Part shown: piece by piece, positions 8,564 through 17,453 of the stretch | How the letters are laid out: every line of letters begins with the position of its first letter | Position numbering within the stretch: position 1 is the first letter of the stretch | Source: CAVTTH01 sp963737545 | GTDB taxonomy: Bacteria; Verrucomicrobiota; Verrucomicrobiia; Chthoniobacterales; UBA10450 | Direction of reading: 5' to 3' | Assembly: GCA_963737545.1 (NCBI GenBank) | Contig: CAVTTH010000004.1 | Span: forward strand, 450,514-514,513 | DNA: 64,000 bases | Translations under genes and position numbers: made by a program | Notes under the pieces: generated by a model | Seen by the model: only the letters and a program-made list of their open reading frames with translations | The model's database searches: none | What the model was told of the DNA's origin: nothing

Positions 8564-9909
8564 AGCGCACTGCTGTTCTCAACGTCGTTGGCCTGACCGC
8601 ACCTTTGCTCGAGCGAATGCCAAGGTTGCGCGAGTTCGCTGCGAACTGCCACGTCACGTCCATCATCCCCGCATTTCCGGCCGTCACCTGCACTGCGCAG
8701 TCGAGTTATCTCACCGGCCTGGCGCCGGCGGAGCACGGAATTGTCGGTAACGGATGGTACGATCGCGAATTGGCCGAAGTGCAATTCTGGAAACAATCCA
8801 ACCGGCTCGTGCATGGCCGGAAGCTTTGGGGGGAGTTGCGGGAAATCACTCCCGGCTTCACCTGCGCAAATCTGTTCTGGTGGTACAACATGTATTCCAC
8901 GGTCGATTACTCGATCACGCCACGACCGATCTATCCCGCCGACGGTCGGAAAATCTTCGATGTTTACACCGCGCCATTCAGCATCCGGCCGGAGATCAAA
9001 AAGGATCTGGGTGAATTCCCTTTCCGCAATTTCTGGGGACCGGCGGCCGGAATCGCGTCATCGCGCTGGATCGCCGAATCGGCGAAATGGATCGAAGAAC
9101 GGCATCGCCCAAACCTAACCCTGATTTATCTGCCGCACCTTGATTACAATTTGCAGAAACTCGGGCCGAATCACCCCGCGATCGCAACCGATCTCGAGCA
9201 GGTCGACGCGCTCCTCAGCGATCTGATCGGCTTTTTGAAGCAACGCGAAATCAAGATCGCGATCCTCTCGGAATACGGCATCACCGAAGTGGATCGCCCG
9301 ATTCACCTGAACCGCATTTTTCGTGAGCAAGGCTGGATCGCCATCAAAGATGAGCTCGGGCTCGAGATGATCGATTGCGGCGCGAGTAAGGTCTTCGCCG
9401 TGGCCGACCATCAGGTTGCGCATATTTATGTAGCTGATCCGGCCCTCGCTCCGCGTGCGCGAGAGATCGTGGAAGCGCAGCCGGGCGTGTCGGCGGCGCT
9501 CAGCCAAATCCATCCGCGCGGGGGCGATTTCGTCGCGATAGCCGATGAGCGCAGTTGGTTTACTTACTACTACTGGTTCAACGACGCCGTGGCGCCGGAC
9601 TTCGCGCGCACGGTCGATATTCATCGCAAGATCGGCTACGACCCGGTCGAGTTGTTCATCGATCCGTCGATCAAACTCCCCGCCGTGCAAGTCGCGTCTT
9701 TTTTGTTCAAGAAAAAACTCGGGCTGCGCGGATTGTTGTCGGTCATTCCGCTCGACGCAACGCTCGTCCGCGGTTCGCATGGGCGGATGCCGGAGCGCTC
9801 GGAGGATCGGCCAATCCTGATTGTGGAAGAAAACGTGGACGGGCTCGCGCCCGAGCTGCCAGCAGCGGCAGTGTATGGGATCATCAAACGAGTCTGCCTC
9901 GCCGATTGA
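8560..9909 (+). CDS. eboF: Alkaline-phosphatase-superfamily phosphodiesterase, EboF-like
   Basis: A 449-residue protein of the nucleotide pyrophosphatase/phosphodiesterase branch of the alkaline phosphatase superfamily. The nucleophile region is 'IPAFPAVTCTAQSSYLTG', with Thr as likely nucleophile. Further metal-site segments are 'YLPHLDYNLQKLGP', 'SEYGITEVDRPIHLNR' and 'GSHGRMPE'. I see no signal peptide, so it appears cytoplasmic. It is the last gene of the ebo-type run; its ATG overlaps the eboD stop. In ebo clusters this member is thought to hydrolyse a phosphoester in the same unknown pathway. No gene follows for about 1 kb. Confidence 0.82.
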   Translation: MKRTAVLNVVGLTAPLLERMPRLREFAANCHVTSIIPAFPAVTCTAQSSYLTGLAPAEHGIVGNGWYDRELAEVQFWKQSNRLVHGRKLWGELREITPGFTCANLFWWYNMYSTVDYSITPRPIYPADGRKIFDVYTAPFSIRPEIKKDLGEFPFRNFWGPAAGIASSRWIAESAKWIEERHRPNLTLIYLPHLDYNLQKLGPNHPAIATDLEQVDALLSDLIGFLKQREIKIAILSEYGITEVDRPIHLNRIFREQGWIAIKDELGLEMIDCGASKVFAVADHQVAHIYVADPALAPRAREIVEAQPGVSAALSQIHPRGGDFVAIADERSWFTYYYWFNDAVAPDFARTVDIHRKIGYDPVELFIDPSIKLPAVQVASFLFKKKLGLRGLLSVIPLDATLVRGSHGRMPERSEDRPILIVEENVDGLAPELPAAAVYGIIKRVCLAD

Positions 9910-10429
9910 GGCGCCGCCGACTTCCAAATGGCTATGACCGTCTCGAATCTGCTTCTCATTATGGGCTTGGTTGCGCGATAGCGGCCGAACCAAAACCAGC
10001 TCTCTTCTCAGCGACAGCTTTGGAATTGGCAACGACCATGGATTCCCATCCGATGCGATGGGAAAACCGACGGCGACGAAACGGACAGCATAGCGGCGGC
10101 TCATTCAAATCGTCCAGTTCGGATTCCCAGGAAAAGACTTCATCCTCGCGAACAAGTTCTCCCGGCTTCAGCTTGCAAAGTTCCCCCTCAGCATCACGAT
10201 GATCTTCCTGTCACCAAGTCGAGAGAGGACTGGCCGGAATTTTTTGCCCGCGGCTCCGGAAGTCCCGCCGGCATTATCAAAACGAACTCACCGCCTTCTG
10301 GTGGATCCCCTTCCCGGCTGGGCGCGGCACTGATGACCGCGCCCATCGCTCTTTGCACTAGGGAAAGCTATTTCCACCCAGGGCGCCAATATCGACCATT
10401 CCAATCGGTCCGACTCGAAGCCCGCGGTA
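9910..10429. other. Intergenic stretch, no supported gene
   Basis: About 520 bases between the ebo-type run and the third dispersed-repeat copy. Short open frames exist on the plus strand (for example around 10100-10250) but none has a start, a motif or a family I recognise. It may hold the decayed end of a gene. Confidence 0.5.
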
Positions 10430-10898
10430 TTGCGGTGTTGGCATTTGTTGACCGAAAATTGGGTAACGCATTTATTACCCTTGCCGCTAAACAACCATGG
10501 CCTAACGACCAGCGTCGCTTCACCTCTGGTTAGCGGTGCTGAATTAGATCATCCTTGCCGCGATCGCCTCCCGAATCGTCCTCGCAGCGAACAAGAAACG
10601 CACAACGTTTGACAACTGCGGATGAGCCAGACTCACGTTGTGGCGTCAGGTTTCTCGCATGAGAACTCAACCGCTGCCGGCTCAATCGAAATCGGAGATC
10701 TTGGCCACAAAGAAAACTCTGGTGCCATCAGATTTCTCGTTCACCTCGGATAACTCGCGATGGAAAGGAGCTGCTCCCAGCATCCGGTCGCGTCGGCACA
10801 TGGTTGGTCCGCGGGGCATCATAAGCCGCTCATTCCAGTCGAACGTCCCCGCCCCGTCCTGCGGGACAGCCGGTGACGCAGCGAACAAGGTGGGAACG
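10430..10898. repeat. Dispersed repeat, copy 3, leader of the cNMP gene
   Basis: Matches 1345-1812 over its length, including the block missing from copy 2, and ends at the Shine-Dalgarno (AAGGTGGGA) of the gene at 10899. It holds the third palindrome at 10462-10479. This is the only copy followed by complete genes, so it looks like the parent arrangement. Confidence 0.7.
10462..10479. promoter_or_regulatory. Operator-like palindrome, copy 3
   Basis: GGTAAC-GCATTT-ATTACC, embedded in the longer dyad GGGTAA...TTACCC. It lies about 430 bases upstream of the cNMP-binding gene. Confidence 0.35.
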
Positions 10899-11369
10899 AT
10901 GGAGAAAGCCGTTGAGAAAATGGCGGCAATTGGCGAGAGCATGGCGACCCGGGTCGCTCGGCATCCTTTTCTCATCGGAATGAATCCAGGGCATCTGGCC
11001 TTGCTGACGCGCTGCGCGATGGCTGTTCGATTCGAAAAGGGACAGGCGATTTTCCGTGAAGGCGAACTCGCAACCCGGTTTTATTTGATCGAGACCGGAA
11101 AGGTAGCCTTGGAATCGAGCGACGGACTGGGCGATTCACTACTGGGGTGGTCGTGGATGTTCCCACCTCATGCTTGGAGCTTTACGGCGCGTGCCGTCGA
11201 GGCGGTCGCTGCCATCTCCTTTGACGCGGCGATCTTGCGCGAGTATTGCGAAAAGGATTACTCCTTCGGGTACGAACTGTTGAAACGCATGAGCTTGATG
11301 ATGTATAGACGCATGCAAGCGACACGAAAGAAGATGGCGACTGTCCATCCTCGCAGCGATACCCTTTAG
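10899..11369 (+). CDS. Single-domain cyclic-nucleotide-binding (CRP-type fold) protein
   Basis: A 156-residue protein consisting almost wholly of one cNMP-binding beta-roll: 'HPFLIGMNPGHLALL', 'FEKGQAIFREGELATRFYLI', 'GKVALES', 'LGWSWMFPPHAWSFTARA' and 'AAISFDAAILREYCE', with a short C-terminal helix. The phosphate-binding cassette 'LGWSWMFPPHAW' is atypical: the usual RTA is replaced by a W-F/H-A-W pattern, so cNMP binding is uncertain. There is no DNA-binding helix-turn-helix. I chose the ATG at 10899 because AAGGTGGGA precedes it by five bases and the relic copies share exactly this start. It lies upstream of the TolB/TPR gene and may be a stand-alone sensor. Confidence 0.75.
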   Translation: MEKAVEKMAAIGESMATRVARHPFLIGMNPGHLALLTRCAMAVRFEKGQAIFREGELATRFYLIETGKVALESSDGLGDSLLGWSWMFPPHAWSFTARAVEAVAAISFDAAILREYCEKDYSFGYELLKRMSLMMYRRMQATRKKMATVHPRSDTL

Positions 11370-11793
11370 CCGAACGGAGCCGCCGCCGTTTGCGGAGCGG
11401 GTACCGATGTGCTCGACAACGTCCCGGTGTGAAGCATCAGACCTTTCGCGAACGATTCGCGCACTAACAACCCATACGGGCGACGACCGCGGCGATAACG
11501 AACGCGACAAGGCAGCGCCTCGGCCTGGCTCCTTTGGACGACCGATCAATCGAGCACTATGCCCTTCTGGAATCGATTGCCATTTCAGGAATTCATGCAG
11601 GATTGATCGCCACGACTTCGGGTCGATACTTCGAGGCTATGCAGAACGGCTCCACTCAACGCGACCACAAGAGGGTAACGACGTTGCCGCCTTTCGTTTG
11701 GCTGATTCTCAAAGATCAAGCCGACGTCGTAGGTGGTCCCACCGCCTCCCGAACCCGGCAGCCAGGAAGCGACATTGGACGCGCGTTGCCACA
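11370..11793. other. Intergenic stretch before the TolB/TPR gene
   Basis: About 420 bases. The frame of the downstream gene is open through it back to 11407, but codons here do not resemble the family N-terminus, which starts cleanly at 11794. I see no other feature. Confidence 0.5.
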
Positions 11794-13830
11794 ATGAATC
11801 TAAGGCCGTTTTTCGCTGAGCTGAAACGACGCAATGTTTACCGTGCGGCGGTCGCGTACGGCGCTGTCAGTTGGCTGCTTATCCAAGTCGCGACGCAGGT
11901 CTTTCCGTTCTTCGACATTCCGAACTCGACTGTGCGGTTTGTTGTCGTGGCGCTCGGTCTCGGATTTCCCATCGCCATGCTGGTGGCCTGGCTCTACGAA
12001 CTGACACCGGGGGGATTCGTTCGCGAGGAGAACGTCGATCCGGTCACACGCAAGGGCCTCGGCCGGAAAATGGACTTCGCCATTATCGGAGTGCTTCTGC
12101 TCGTGATCGCGATGCTGGTTTACCAGCGGCTTCCGTTTCGCAGTCTTGCTGGAGAAACGATCCCACAGAAAAGCATCGCCGTTCTTCCGTTTGAAAATCT
12201 GAGCGACAACAAAGAGAACGCGTTTTTTGCGGACGGAATTCAGGACGATATCCTGACTAATCTGGCGCAGATCGAGGGCCTGCGCGTGATTAGTCGCACG
12301 AGCGTGATGGGATATCGAGGCGGAAAGGAGTCGCATAACCTGCGCGCCATCGGCAAGGAATTGAACGTGGCCAGCGTTTTGGAGGGAAGCGTCCGGCGGG
12401 AAGGCAATCGCGTGGTAGTGAATGTGCAATTAATTGATGCCGTGCACGACCGACACCTTTGGGCGAATCGCTACGACCGGACGCTCGAAGATTCACTCGG
12501 CTTGGAGGGTGAGCTGGCCGCTGAAATCGCCGACGCCCTTCGCGTCACGATGAGTGCCGACGAAAAGGCGCGTGTGGAAAAGAAGCCCACGGCCAGCGCA
12601 GACGCTTATGTCGTCTATTTGCGGGCCAATCAGATCGAGCGCAATCCCGATACACTTTTGGAAGATTACAAAGCGGCCGAGCAGTTGTACGAGCAGGCCA
12701 TCGCACTCGATCCGAAATTTGCCCTGGCTCACGCGCGGCTTGCCTCAATTCGAGCGGCGATTTTTCATTACTATGAGCCGACCGAGAGCTGGAAAACAAA
12801 GGCGCGCGCCGAAGCTGAAATCGCATTGCAGCTGCAGCCGAATCTGGCGGAAGCACACTTCGCGCTCGGACACTGCCTCTACTGGATGGATCAGGATTAT
12901 GACCGCGCGCTCGAACAATTCGAGATCGCTTCTCGTTTATCGCCGAGCAACGGAGATATCGCGCGTTTGATTGCGGCAATCGAACGCCGCCAGGGCAAGT
13001 GGGAACAATCGCTCAAGGAATACCAAAGGGTGGCGAGGCTGGATCCGCAAAATCCAAATACCGTCCGCGAACTCATCTTTATCAACACTGCAATGCGCCG
13101 CTGGCCAGAAGCGGCACAGTGGGCAGAGCGCATGCGGGCGATGGCTCCGGCGTCGACTGTTGCGAAAATTCAGAGTGGGTACGTCGATTTTTGGTGGAAG
13201 GGCGATACCCACCTGCTGAAATCACTCCTCGATAACGTCCCGGCTGCAAACGATCCAGATGGCTCCGCCGTTGCGTGCCGATGGGACGTCGCGATGATTC
13301 AACGTGATTTTGCCGCGGCAAAACAGGCCTTGGAAACCTCCTCGCTCAGTGAGCTCTCGTACACTAACGCTGGCGCGACGCCGAGAAGTTTTTTCGAAGG
13401 CTGCATTTATCTCGCACAGGGCGATAATGTGAATGCTCAGAAGGCATTCGAACTGGCAAGGCCCGCTTTTGAAGCGGCGGTGAAGGAGGCGCCGGCAAGC
13501 GCCTATCGACACGCGAATCTCGGGTGGCTCTACGGCTTTATGGGGCGAAAAGACGACGCCATCCGGGAGGGACAACGCGCGGTCGAACTCAAACCAGAGT
13601 CGAAAGATGCCGTCGACGGCGCCCTCATGAATTGCTATCTCGCGTTGATCTATGCGCGTGTCGGGGAGAAAAAGCTGGCTCTTCCGTTGATTGAGCGACT
13701 TCTCAAAACACCCGGCGCCGTGGACAGCGTCGATTACAGCATCACGATCAACGATTTGAAATACCGCTGGGAATGGGACCCGATTCGTTCCGATCCGCGG
13801 TTCGAGCAGCTTCTCGTCCCGGCACATTAG
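11794..13830 (+). CDS. Membrane TolB-like/TPR signalling protein
   Basis: A 678-residue membrane protein. It starts with the conserved 'FFAELKRRNVYRAAVAYGA', then two or three hydrophobic helices to about residue 115. A TolB-N-like alpha/beta domain follows: 'KSIAVLPFENLSDNKENAFF', 'DGIQDDILTNLAQI', 'LRVISRTSVMGYRG', 'VLEGSVRREGNRVVVNVQLI', to about residue 260. The rest is a set of TPR helices ('AAEQLYEQAIALDPKFALAHA' type). Proteins of this layout often carry an N-terminal DNA-binding or cyclase domain; here that part is absent. The role is probably assembly or sensing at the inner membrane. Its first codons occur as relics at about 1900 and 3690. Confidence 0.75.
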   Translation: MNLRPFFAELKRRNVYRAAVAYGAVSWLLIQVATQVFPFFDIPNSTVRFVVVALGLGFPIAMLVAWLYELTPGGFVREENVDPVTRKGLGRKMDFAIIGVLLLVIAMLVYQRLPFRSLAGETIPQKSIAVLPFENLSDNKENAFFADGIQDDILTNLAQIEGLRVISRTSVMGYRGGKESHNLRAIGKELNVASVLEGSVRREGNRVVVNVQLIDAVHDRHLWANRYDRTLEDSLGLEGELAAEIADALRVTMSADEKARVEKKPTASADAYVVYLRANQIERNPDTLLEDYKAAEQLYEQAIALDPKFALAHARLASIRAAIFHYYEPTESWKTKARAEAEIALQLQPNLAEAHFALGHCLYWMDQDYDRALEQFEIASRLSPSNGDIARLIAAIERRQGKWEQSLKEYQRVARLDPQNPNTVRELIFINTAMRRWPEAAQWAERMRAMAPASTVAKIQSGYVDFWWKGDTHLLKSLLDNVPAANDPDGSAVACRWDVAMIQRDFAAAKQALETSSLSELSYTNAGATPRSFFEGCIYLAQGDNVNAQKAFELARPAFEAAVKEAPASAYRHANLGWLYGFMGRKDDAIREGQRAVELKPESKDAVDGALMNCYLALIYARVGEKKLALPLIERLLKTPGAVDSVDYSITINDLKYRWEWDPIRSDPRFEQLLVPAH

Positions 13831-13937
13831 CGCGTCTTACGCGAACGCTTCGGCTCTTGCTTTGGCTACCCAATGCTGAAATCCTACACCATGCACTCGG
13901 CTGCCGATCAACGCAAAAAAAACCACCCGATGTTTGG

Positions 13938-13960
13938 TTAGACGAAAATTTTTCGTCTAA
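13938..13960. promoter_or_regulatory. Perfect 23-base palindrome
   Basis: TTAGACGAAAA, one base, TTTTCGTCTAA: eleven-base arms with no mismatch. It sits between the TolB/TPR gene and the small secreted reading frame at 13976. It could be an operator or part of a terminator; there is no T-tract after the dyad. Confidence 0.4.
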
Positions 13961-13966
13961 TTCTCG

Positions 13967-14297
13967 TTAGGTCTCATGCGCGCGCTGTGGCTCGTCCTCA
14001 CATTGCTGGCGGCAGCGCATGCGAGCGCGTACGACCGCTTCGTCTCTCCAAACGGCGAGTTCCAAGCTTACACGACGGCCAACTTTCGCGACGGCAGTGG
14101 CATGAGGCTCTTCCTGCGTGGCGCAAACGCGCGCGACACAGGCGTCTTGTTAGCGCAGAACGGGCGTTGGATCGACCTAACCAAACGCTGGAACGAACGG
14201 CCACCGGCTTCGCGTCCGAGTTTCATTTCGCTAAAACCTTTTCACTTCGAGCGACACGCGCTTCCGGTGGCAGTCGCTCAGCTCCGTCTCGTTAGGC
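13967..14297 (+). mobile_element. Possible single integron-type gene cassette with attC-like site
   Basis: A GTTAGGT box at 13967-13973 lies three bases before a short secreted reading frame. The frame is followed by a 123-base attC-like element (14175-14297): R'' box ACCTAAC, inner inverted segments (GCTG...CAGC, GCCACCGG...CCGGTGGC) and a terminal GTTAGGC fitting GTTRRRY. The order of gene then attC is correct for a cassette. No integrase gene is in the window. Confidence 0.45.
13976..14185 (+). pseudogene. Short secreted protein fragment in the cassette
   Basis: ATG at 13976 gives a clear signal peptide (MRALWLVLTLLAAAHASA) followed by 'YDRFVSPNGEFQAYTTANF' and 'RDTGVLLAQNGRWID', a beta-rich start seen in short secreted proteins. 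After about 14170 the frame enters the attC-like element and stays open to 14470 in a sequence that overlaps the opposite-strand beta-barrel gene, so the tail is not credible. A one-base shift would place a TAA in the R'' box. I treat it as truncated. Confidence 0.45.
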
Positions 14298-14344
14298 CAA
14301 ACATCGCCTTGACGAAGAGCCCATACTCTTCGTCTTTGGTCTCC

Positions 14345-14991
14345 TCAGTTCGTCGGCTGCTTCGCCCCCCAGAGATGAAACGTGTAGGTGAAAACGATGT
14401 AGCCGAGGACTCGCCCGGGATGGAAGTTCGGGAAATAAATGGCGGGGTTCACCTGGAAGTTCGGGCGTGATATTCCAGGTAAAGCCGAGCGTGGATGAGT
14501 TCTCGCTTCCGCTTTGGAAATCGACCTGGATTCGCCACGTTTCATTGAAATCGTAGGCGTAGCCGAAAAGCGCCTCGTTCTTATATCCAGCGTGGATCGC
14601 GCCGACGATGACCTTGTGATGTTCGGTGTAGTAGCCCGCTTCGACGAATGGCTGTGGATCGACGCCGCTTTGCGGTGACCAGTTGATGAAGCCGGTGGAA
14701 AGGAGAAACGGCTCCTTCTTCAGCAAACCAATCTCCGTGCCGAAAATGTACTCATTCGGTTTGAAACCTCGGAAGACGGCAACTTCGGCGAAGTTCGTCA
14801 GGCCGAGTTCGACTTGGGCTTCATACGGATTGCCAATGTGCAAACTTTGCGCCTGCAAGCTGAGCGAGAGATCGCCCATCGGCTGCAAATCGGGCGTGAC
14901 GATCTGACTTAAGCCTTTGGTCGTTGCCTCGCGAATTCTGCGATCCGAGACAGAACGTGAGAAGGAAAGCAAGCAAGACGAGGCGACGCAC
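14345..14991 (-). CDS. Predicted outer-membrane beta-barrel protein, two frame shifts
   Basis: Reading from GTG at 14991 gives a signal peptide (VRRLVLLAFLLTFCLGSQNS). The frame must shift near 14940 to 'ATTKGLSQIVTPDLQPMGDL' and then runs through alternating beta-strand segments ('AQVELGLTNFAEVAVFRGF', 'KVIVGAIHAGYKNEALFGYA'). A second shift near 14465, at a CCC run, restores the end 'NFQVNPAIYFPNF...GYIVFTYTFHLWGA', typical of an outer-membrane C-terminal strand. Repaired length is about 214 residues. It looks like a small transporter or porin-like barrel; ligand unknown. Uncorrected, the frame runs on to 14292 and overlaps the attC-like element. Confidence 0.6.
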
Positions 14992-15087
14992 GCACGGAAG
15001 ATTGGCGTCATCTTCCGCGGTCGACAAGCCGATTGTGTGCCTAACCGATTCATCCAGCCGAACGAGGCGCATCAGGTTCGTCGCAAG

Positions 15088-16594
15088 TCAGAGAACGCGG
15101 CGCCGAGATGAGTGAAGCAGATCGCGCGGGAGCAGCGATTCCTGGCTGGCGTGTCCGTTAAAGATCGCCATCTCGGCGGCGCGTCCGCACACCCACGCGC
15201 CGACACGCGCGGCATCGTAAGGCGACAAACCTTGTCCGATGAGCGCCGCGCAAACGCCGGTCAGCACGTCGCCCATTCCACCCGTCGCCATGCCAGGATT
15301 TCCGGTGGTGTTGTAACTGTGCGGGCGCTTTCGCTCGCCCACGATGGTGCGGCTGCCTTTGAGCAGGAGCGTGACCGGATATTTTTCGCAGAATTTTTCG
15401 GCCGTCTCCGCGCGCGTCATGTCAACTGCGGGGAAGAGCCGTTTCATTTCGCCCGGATGCGGCGTGAGCAAACGTGGACCGGCGCAGCGCGACAACGTTT
15501 CCGGTTGTTCGGCGAGAATATTCAATCCATCCGCGTCGATCACCATCGGCTTCGTCGCGCGCTCAATCAGCTCGATCAACTCCGCGGCGTGGCTTTTTCC
15601 CAAACCGGGACCGACGAGCCCAAACATCCACCGCTTGCTCGAGCAGAGTTCGATAGGAAGTGATCGACTTGACCATTGCTTCCGGCGCTGCCGCCGCCGC
15701 GACGATCGGATAGATTTCTTCGGGCACGAATACTTCCACCAATCCGGCGCCGCCGCGAAGCGCGCCTAACGAGCACATGAGCGCTGCGCCGGTGAATCCT
15801 TTTGACCCGGCAACAACCCCGATGCGCCCGAACTGGTTTTTGTGAACGTCGAAATCACGCGGAGGGAGCAATCTGCGGAGCGAATGCGCCGTCGCGACGA
15901 TGCCGCGTGTTACGGAAATCGGCTCAGCGGGAGCTTCGCCCTCCCAACAAAGATCGGGGAGCTCAATAATTTCGAGGCGTCCGACATGATTTGTCGCGCC
16001 ATCGGCGACGAGGCCTCTTTTGGCGAAGCCGATTGAGACGGTGCAATCCGCCGTGACACAATCGGCGTCGATCTCACCGGAGTCGCCGTCCATTCCGGTG
16101 GGGAGATCGACGGCGAAGACGAACGCTCCTGCCTCGCGCCGGAGACGATTGATTTCGCGGCAGGCGGTGCGGATCGGTTCGCGCAATGGCGGTTTCGAGC
16201 CAAGACCAAGCAAGCCGTCGAGGATGACAAAATGTGGGAGCGGCCTCAGCGCCGCGACCATCGGGGCACTGAGCCCACTCCCACTTTCCTCTTCGCGCAA
16301 ACTCACCAATTTCTTGCGCATGAGATCGCCCGATTCATTCTCCGGAAAAACCGGGCGCACATCGACGTCCCATCCCGCCCGCTTCAAGTGCGCTGCCGCA
16401 ACCAGAGCGTCGCCGCCGTTGTTCCCCTTCCCGCTGTAAACGACGCAATGTGCCGGGTTCGGAAAAAATTGCCGAACCGCCGCCGCGATGCCGGCGCCAG
16501 CCTGATCCATCAATGCCTCCACCTCGACTCCACGCGCGAAAGCTTCCTGCTCCATCGCCCGCATCTGCGCGGAACTGACAAGAGGCGAGTTCAA
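15088..16594 (-). CDS. nnr: Bifunctional NAD(P)HX epimerase/dehydratase, one frame shift
   Basis: Repairs hydrated NAD(P)H. The N-terminal epimerase (YjeF_N) domain has 'EALMDQAGAGIA', 'VYSGKGNNGGDALVAA' and 'VFAVDLPTGMDGDSGEI'. The C-terminal ADP-dependent dehydratase has 'GRIGVVAGSKGFTGAA', 'VGPGLGK', 'LTPHPGEMKRL' and 'NTTGNPGMATGGMGDVLTG'. A shift near 15620 separates the two halves; removing one base leaves about 501 residues, normal for the fusion. The start is TTG at 16594, preceded by GGAGGA inside the end of the amidase gene. The linker at 15914-15949 encodes 'WEGEAPAEP', a dispersed repeat peptide also found in lysS here. Confidence 0.85.
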
Positions 16595-16595
16595 A

Positions 16596-17453
16596 TTATT
16601 CCTCCGATTTCTTTTTCGTTGTCTTCTTTTTCGTTGTTGTGCGATGCGAGGATTTCGAGGCTCGGCGTTTCTTCGAGGACTTGCGGTGGTAACTCGATCG
16701 CTCGCGCACCGCATCGGCCCGGACGAAGTCCCGCACCGTGGTGCCCTGACCATTAAACTCCTGAGGCCCAGCCAGAGCGGCCGCGGACAGACTCGATGTC
16801 AACGGGCGAACAATGGGAGCGGGAATACCTCGAATTCCGCGCGCGATTTCCTGCGCCAGTTTTTCCCGATAAGAAGGTGAGAGGCAAAGACGCGCTTCCT
16901 CCGGGTTGGTCAGGAAACCGCATTCCACCAAGATGGAGGGAATGCTGCTTCGGCGCAGGACCCAAAATCCGCGCCGGCGAATCCCGCGATTTTCGGTCGG
17001 CGCGCCCGCTACCACGTTGCGATGAATATTGGCCGCGAGCCGCGCGCTGTCGCTCCGATAGTAATAGGTCTCGATGCCATTCGCTCCGGAGCGGGTGGAG
17101 GAATTGAAATGGATGCAAACGAAGATCGCTCCGCGATACGAATTCCCGATCGCGACCCGCGTCGGGAGCGGGACAAAAACATCGCTGTCCCGCGTCATGA
17201 CTACGCGGTAGCCGTCGCTCCTGAGTTGACGTTGGAGCCGCTGGGCGACGTCGAGCGTGAGATTCTTTTCCGCAACGCGTTGCCCGGGAATGCCGCCCCG
17301 ATCAAAACCGCCGTGCCCGGCATCGATCACGACGGTGCTTGACCGAACCTGAGCCGGCGCCGACAACGGCACAGCGGCAAATGCCGCGCACAGGGCCACG
17401 AACCCCGCGGCCTGACCTCGTCTTTTCTCCCTGGAAAAGAGCCCTACCCTCAT
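16596..17453 (-). CDS. N-acetylmuramoyl-L-alanine amidase (Amidase_3)
   Basis: A 285-residue exported zinc amidase that cuts the bond between MurNAc and the stem peptide. An N-terminal signal segment ends near 'LSAPAQV'. The catalytic domain has the zinc ligands in 'VIDAGHGGFDRG', 'VAEKNLTLDVA' (Glu) and 'FVCIHFNSS', and the catalytic Glu in 'ILVECGFLTNPEEA'. A Lys/Ser/Thr-rich tail (about residues 250-285) is very basic, so it may bind wall polymers. It is in a minus-strand run: its ATG overlaps the stop of the preceding gene (ATGA at 17450-17453), and its end carries the ribosome-binding site for nnr. Confidence 0.9.
   Translation of the reverse strand: MRVGLFSREKRRGQAAGFVALCAAFAAVPLSAPAQVRSSTVVIDAGHGGFDRGGIPGQRVAEKNLTLDVAQRLQRQLRSDGYRVVMTRDSDVFVPLPTRVAIGNSYRGAIFVCIHFNSSTRSGANGIETYYYRSDSARLAANIHRNVVAGAPTENRGIRRRGFWVLRRSSIPSILVECGFLTNPEEARLCLSPSYREKLAQEIARGIRGIPAPIVRPLTSSLSAAALAGPQEFNGQGTTVRDFVRADAVRERSSYHRKSSKKRRASKSSHRTTTKKKTTKKKSEE

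Noticed and set aside
11800..12429. Minus-strand open frame opposite the TolB/TPR gene
   Set aside because: The plus strand has clear domains; the opposite frame has no motif and is a shadow.
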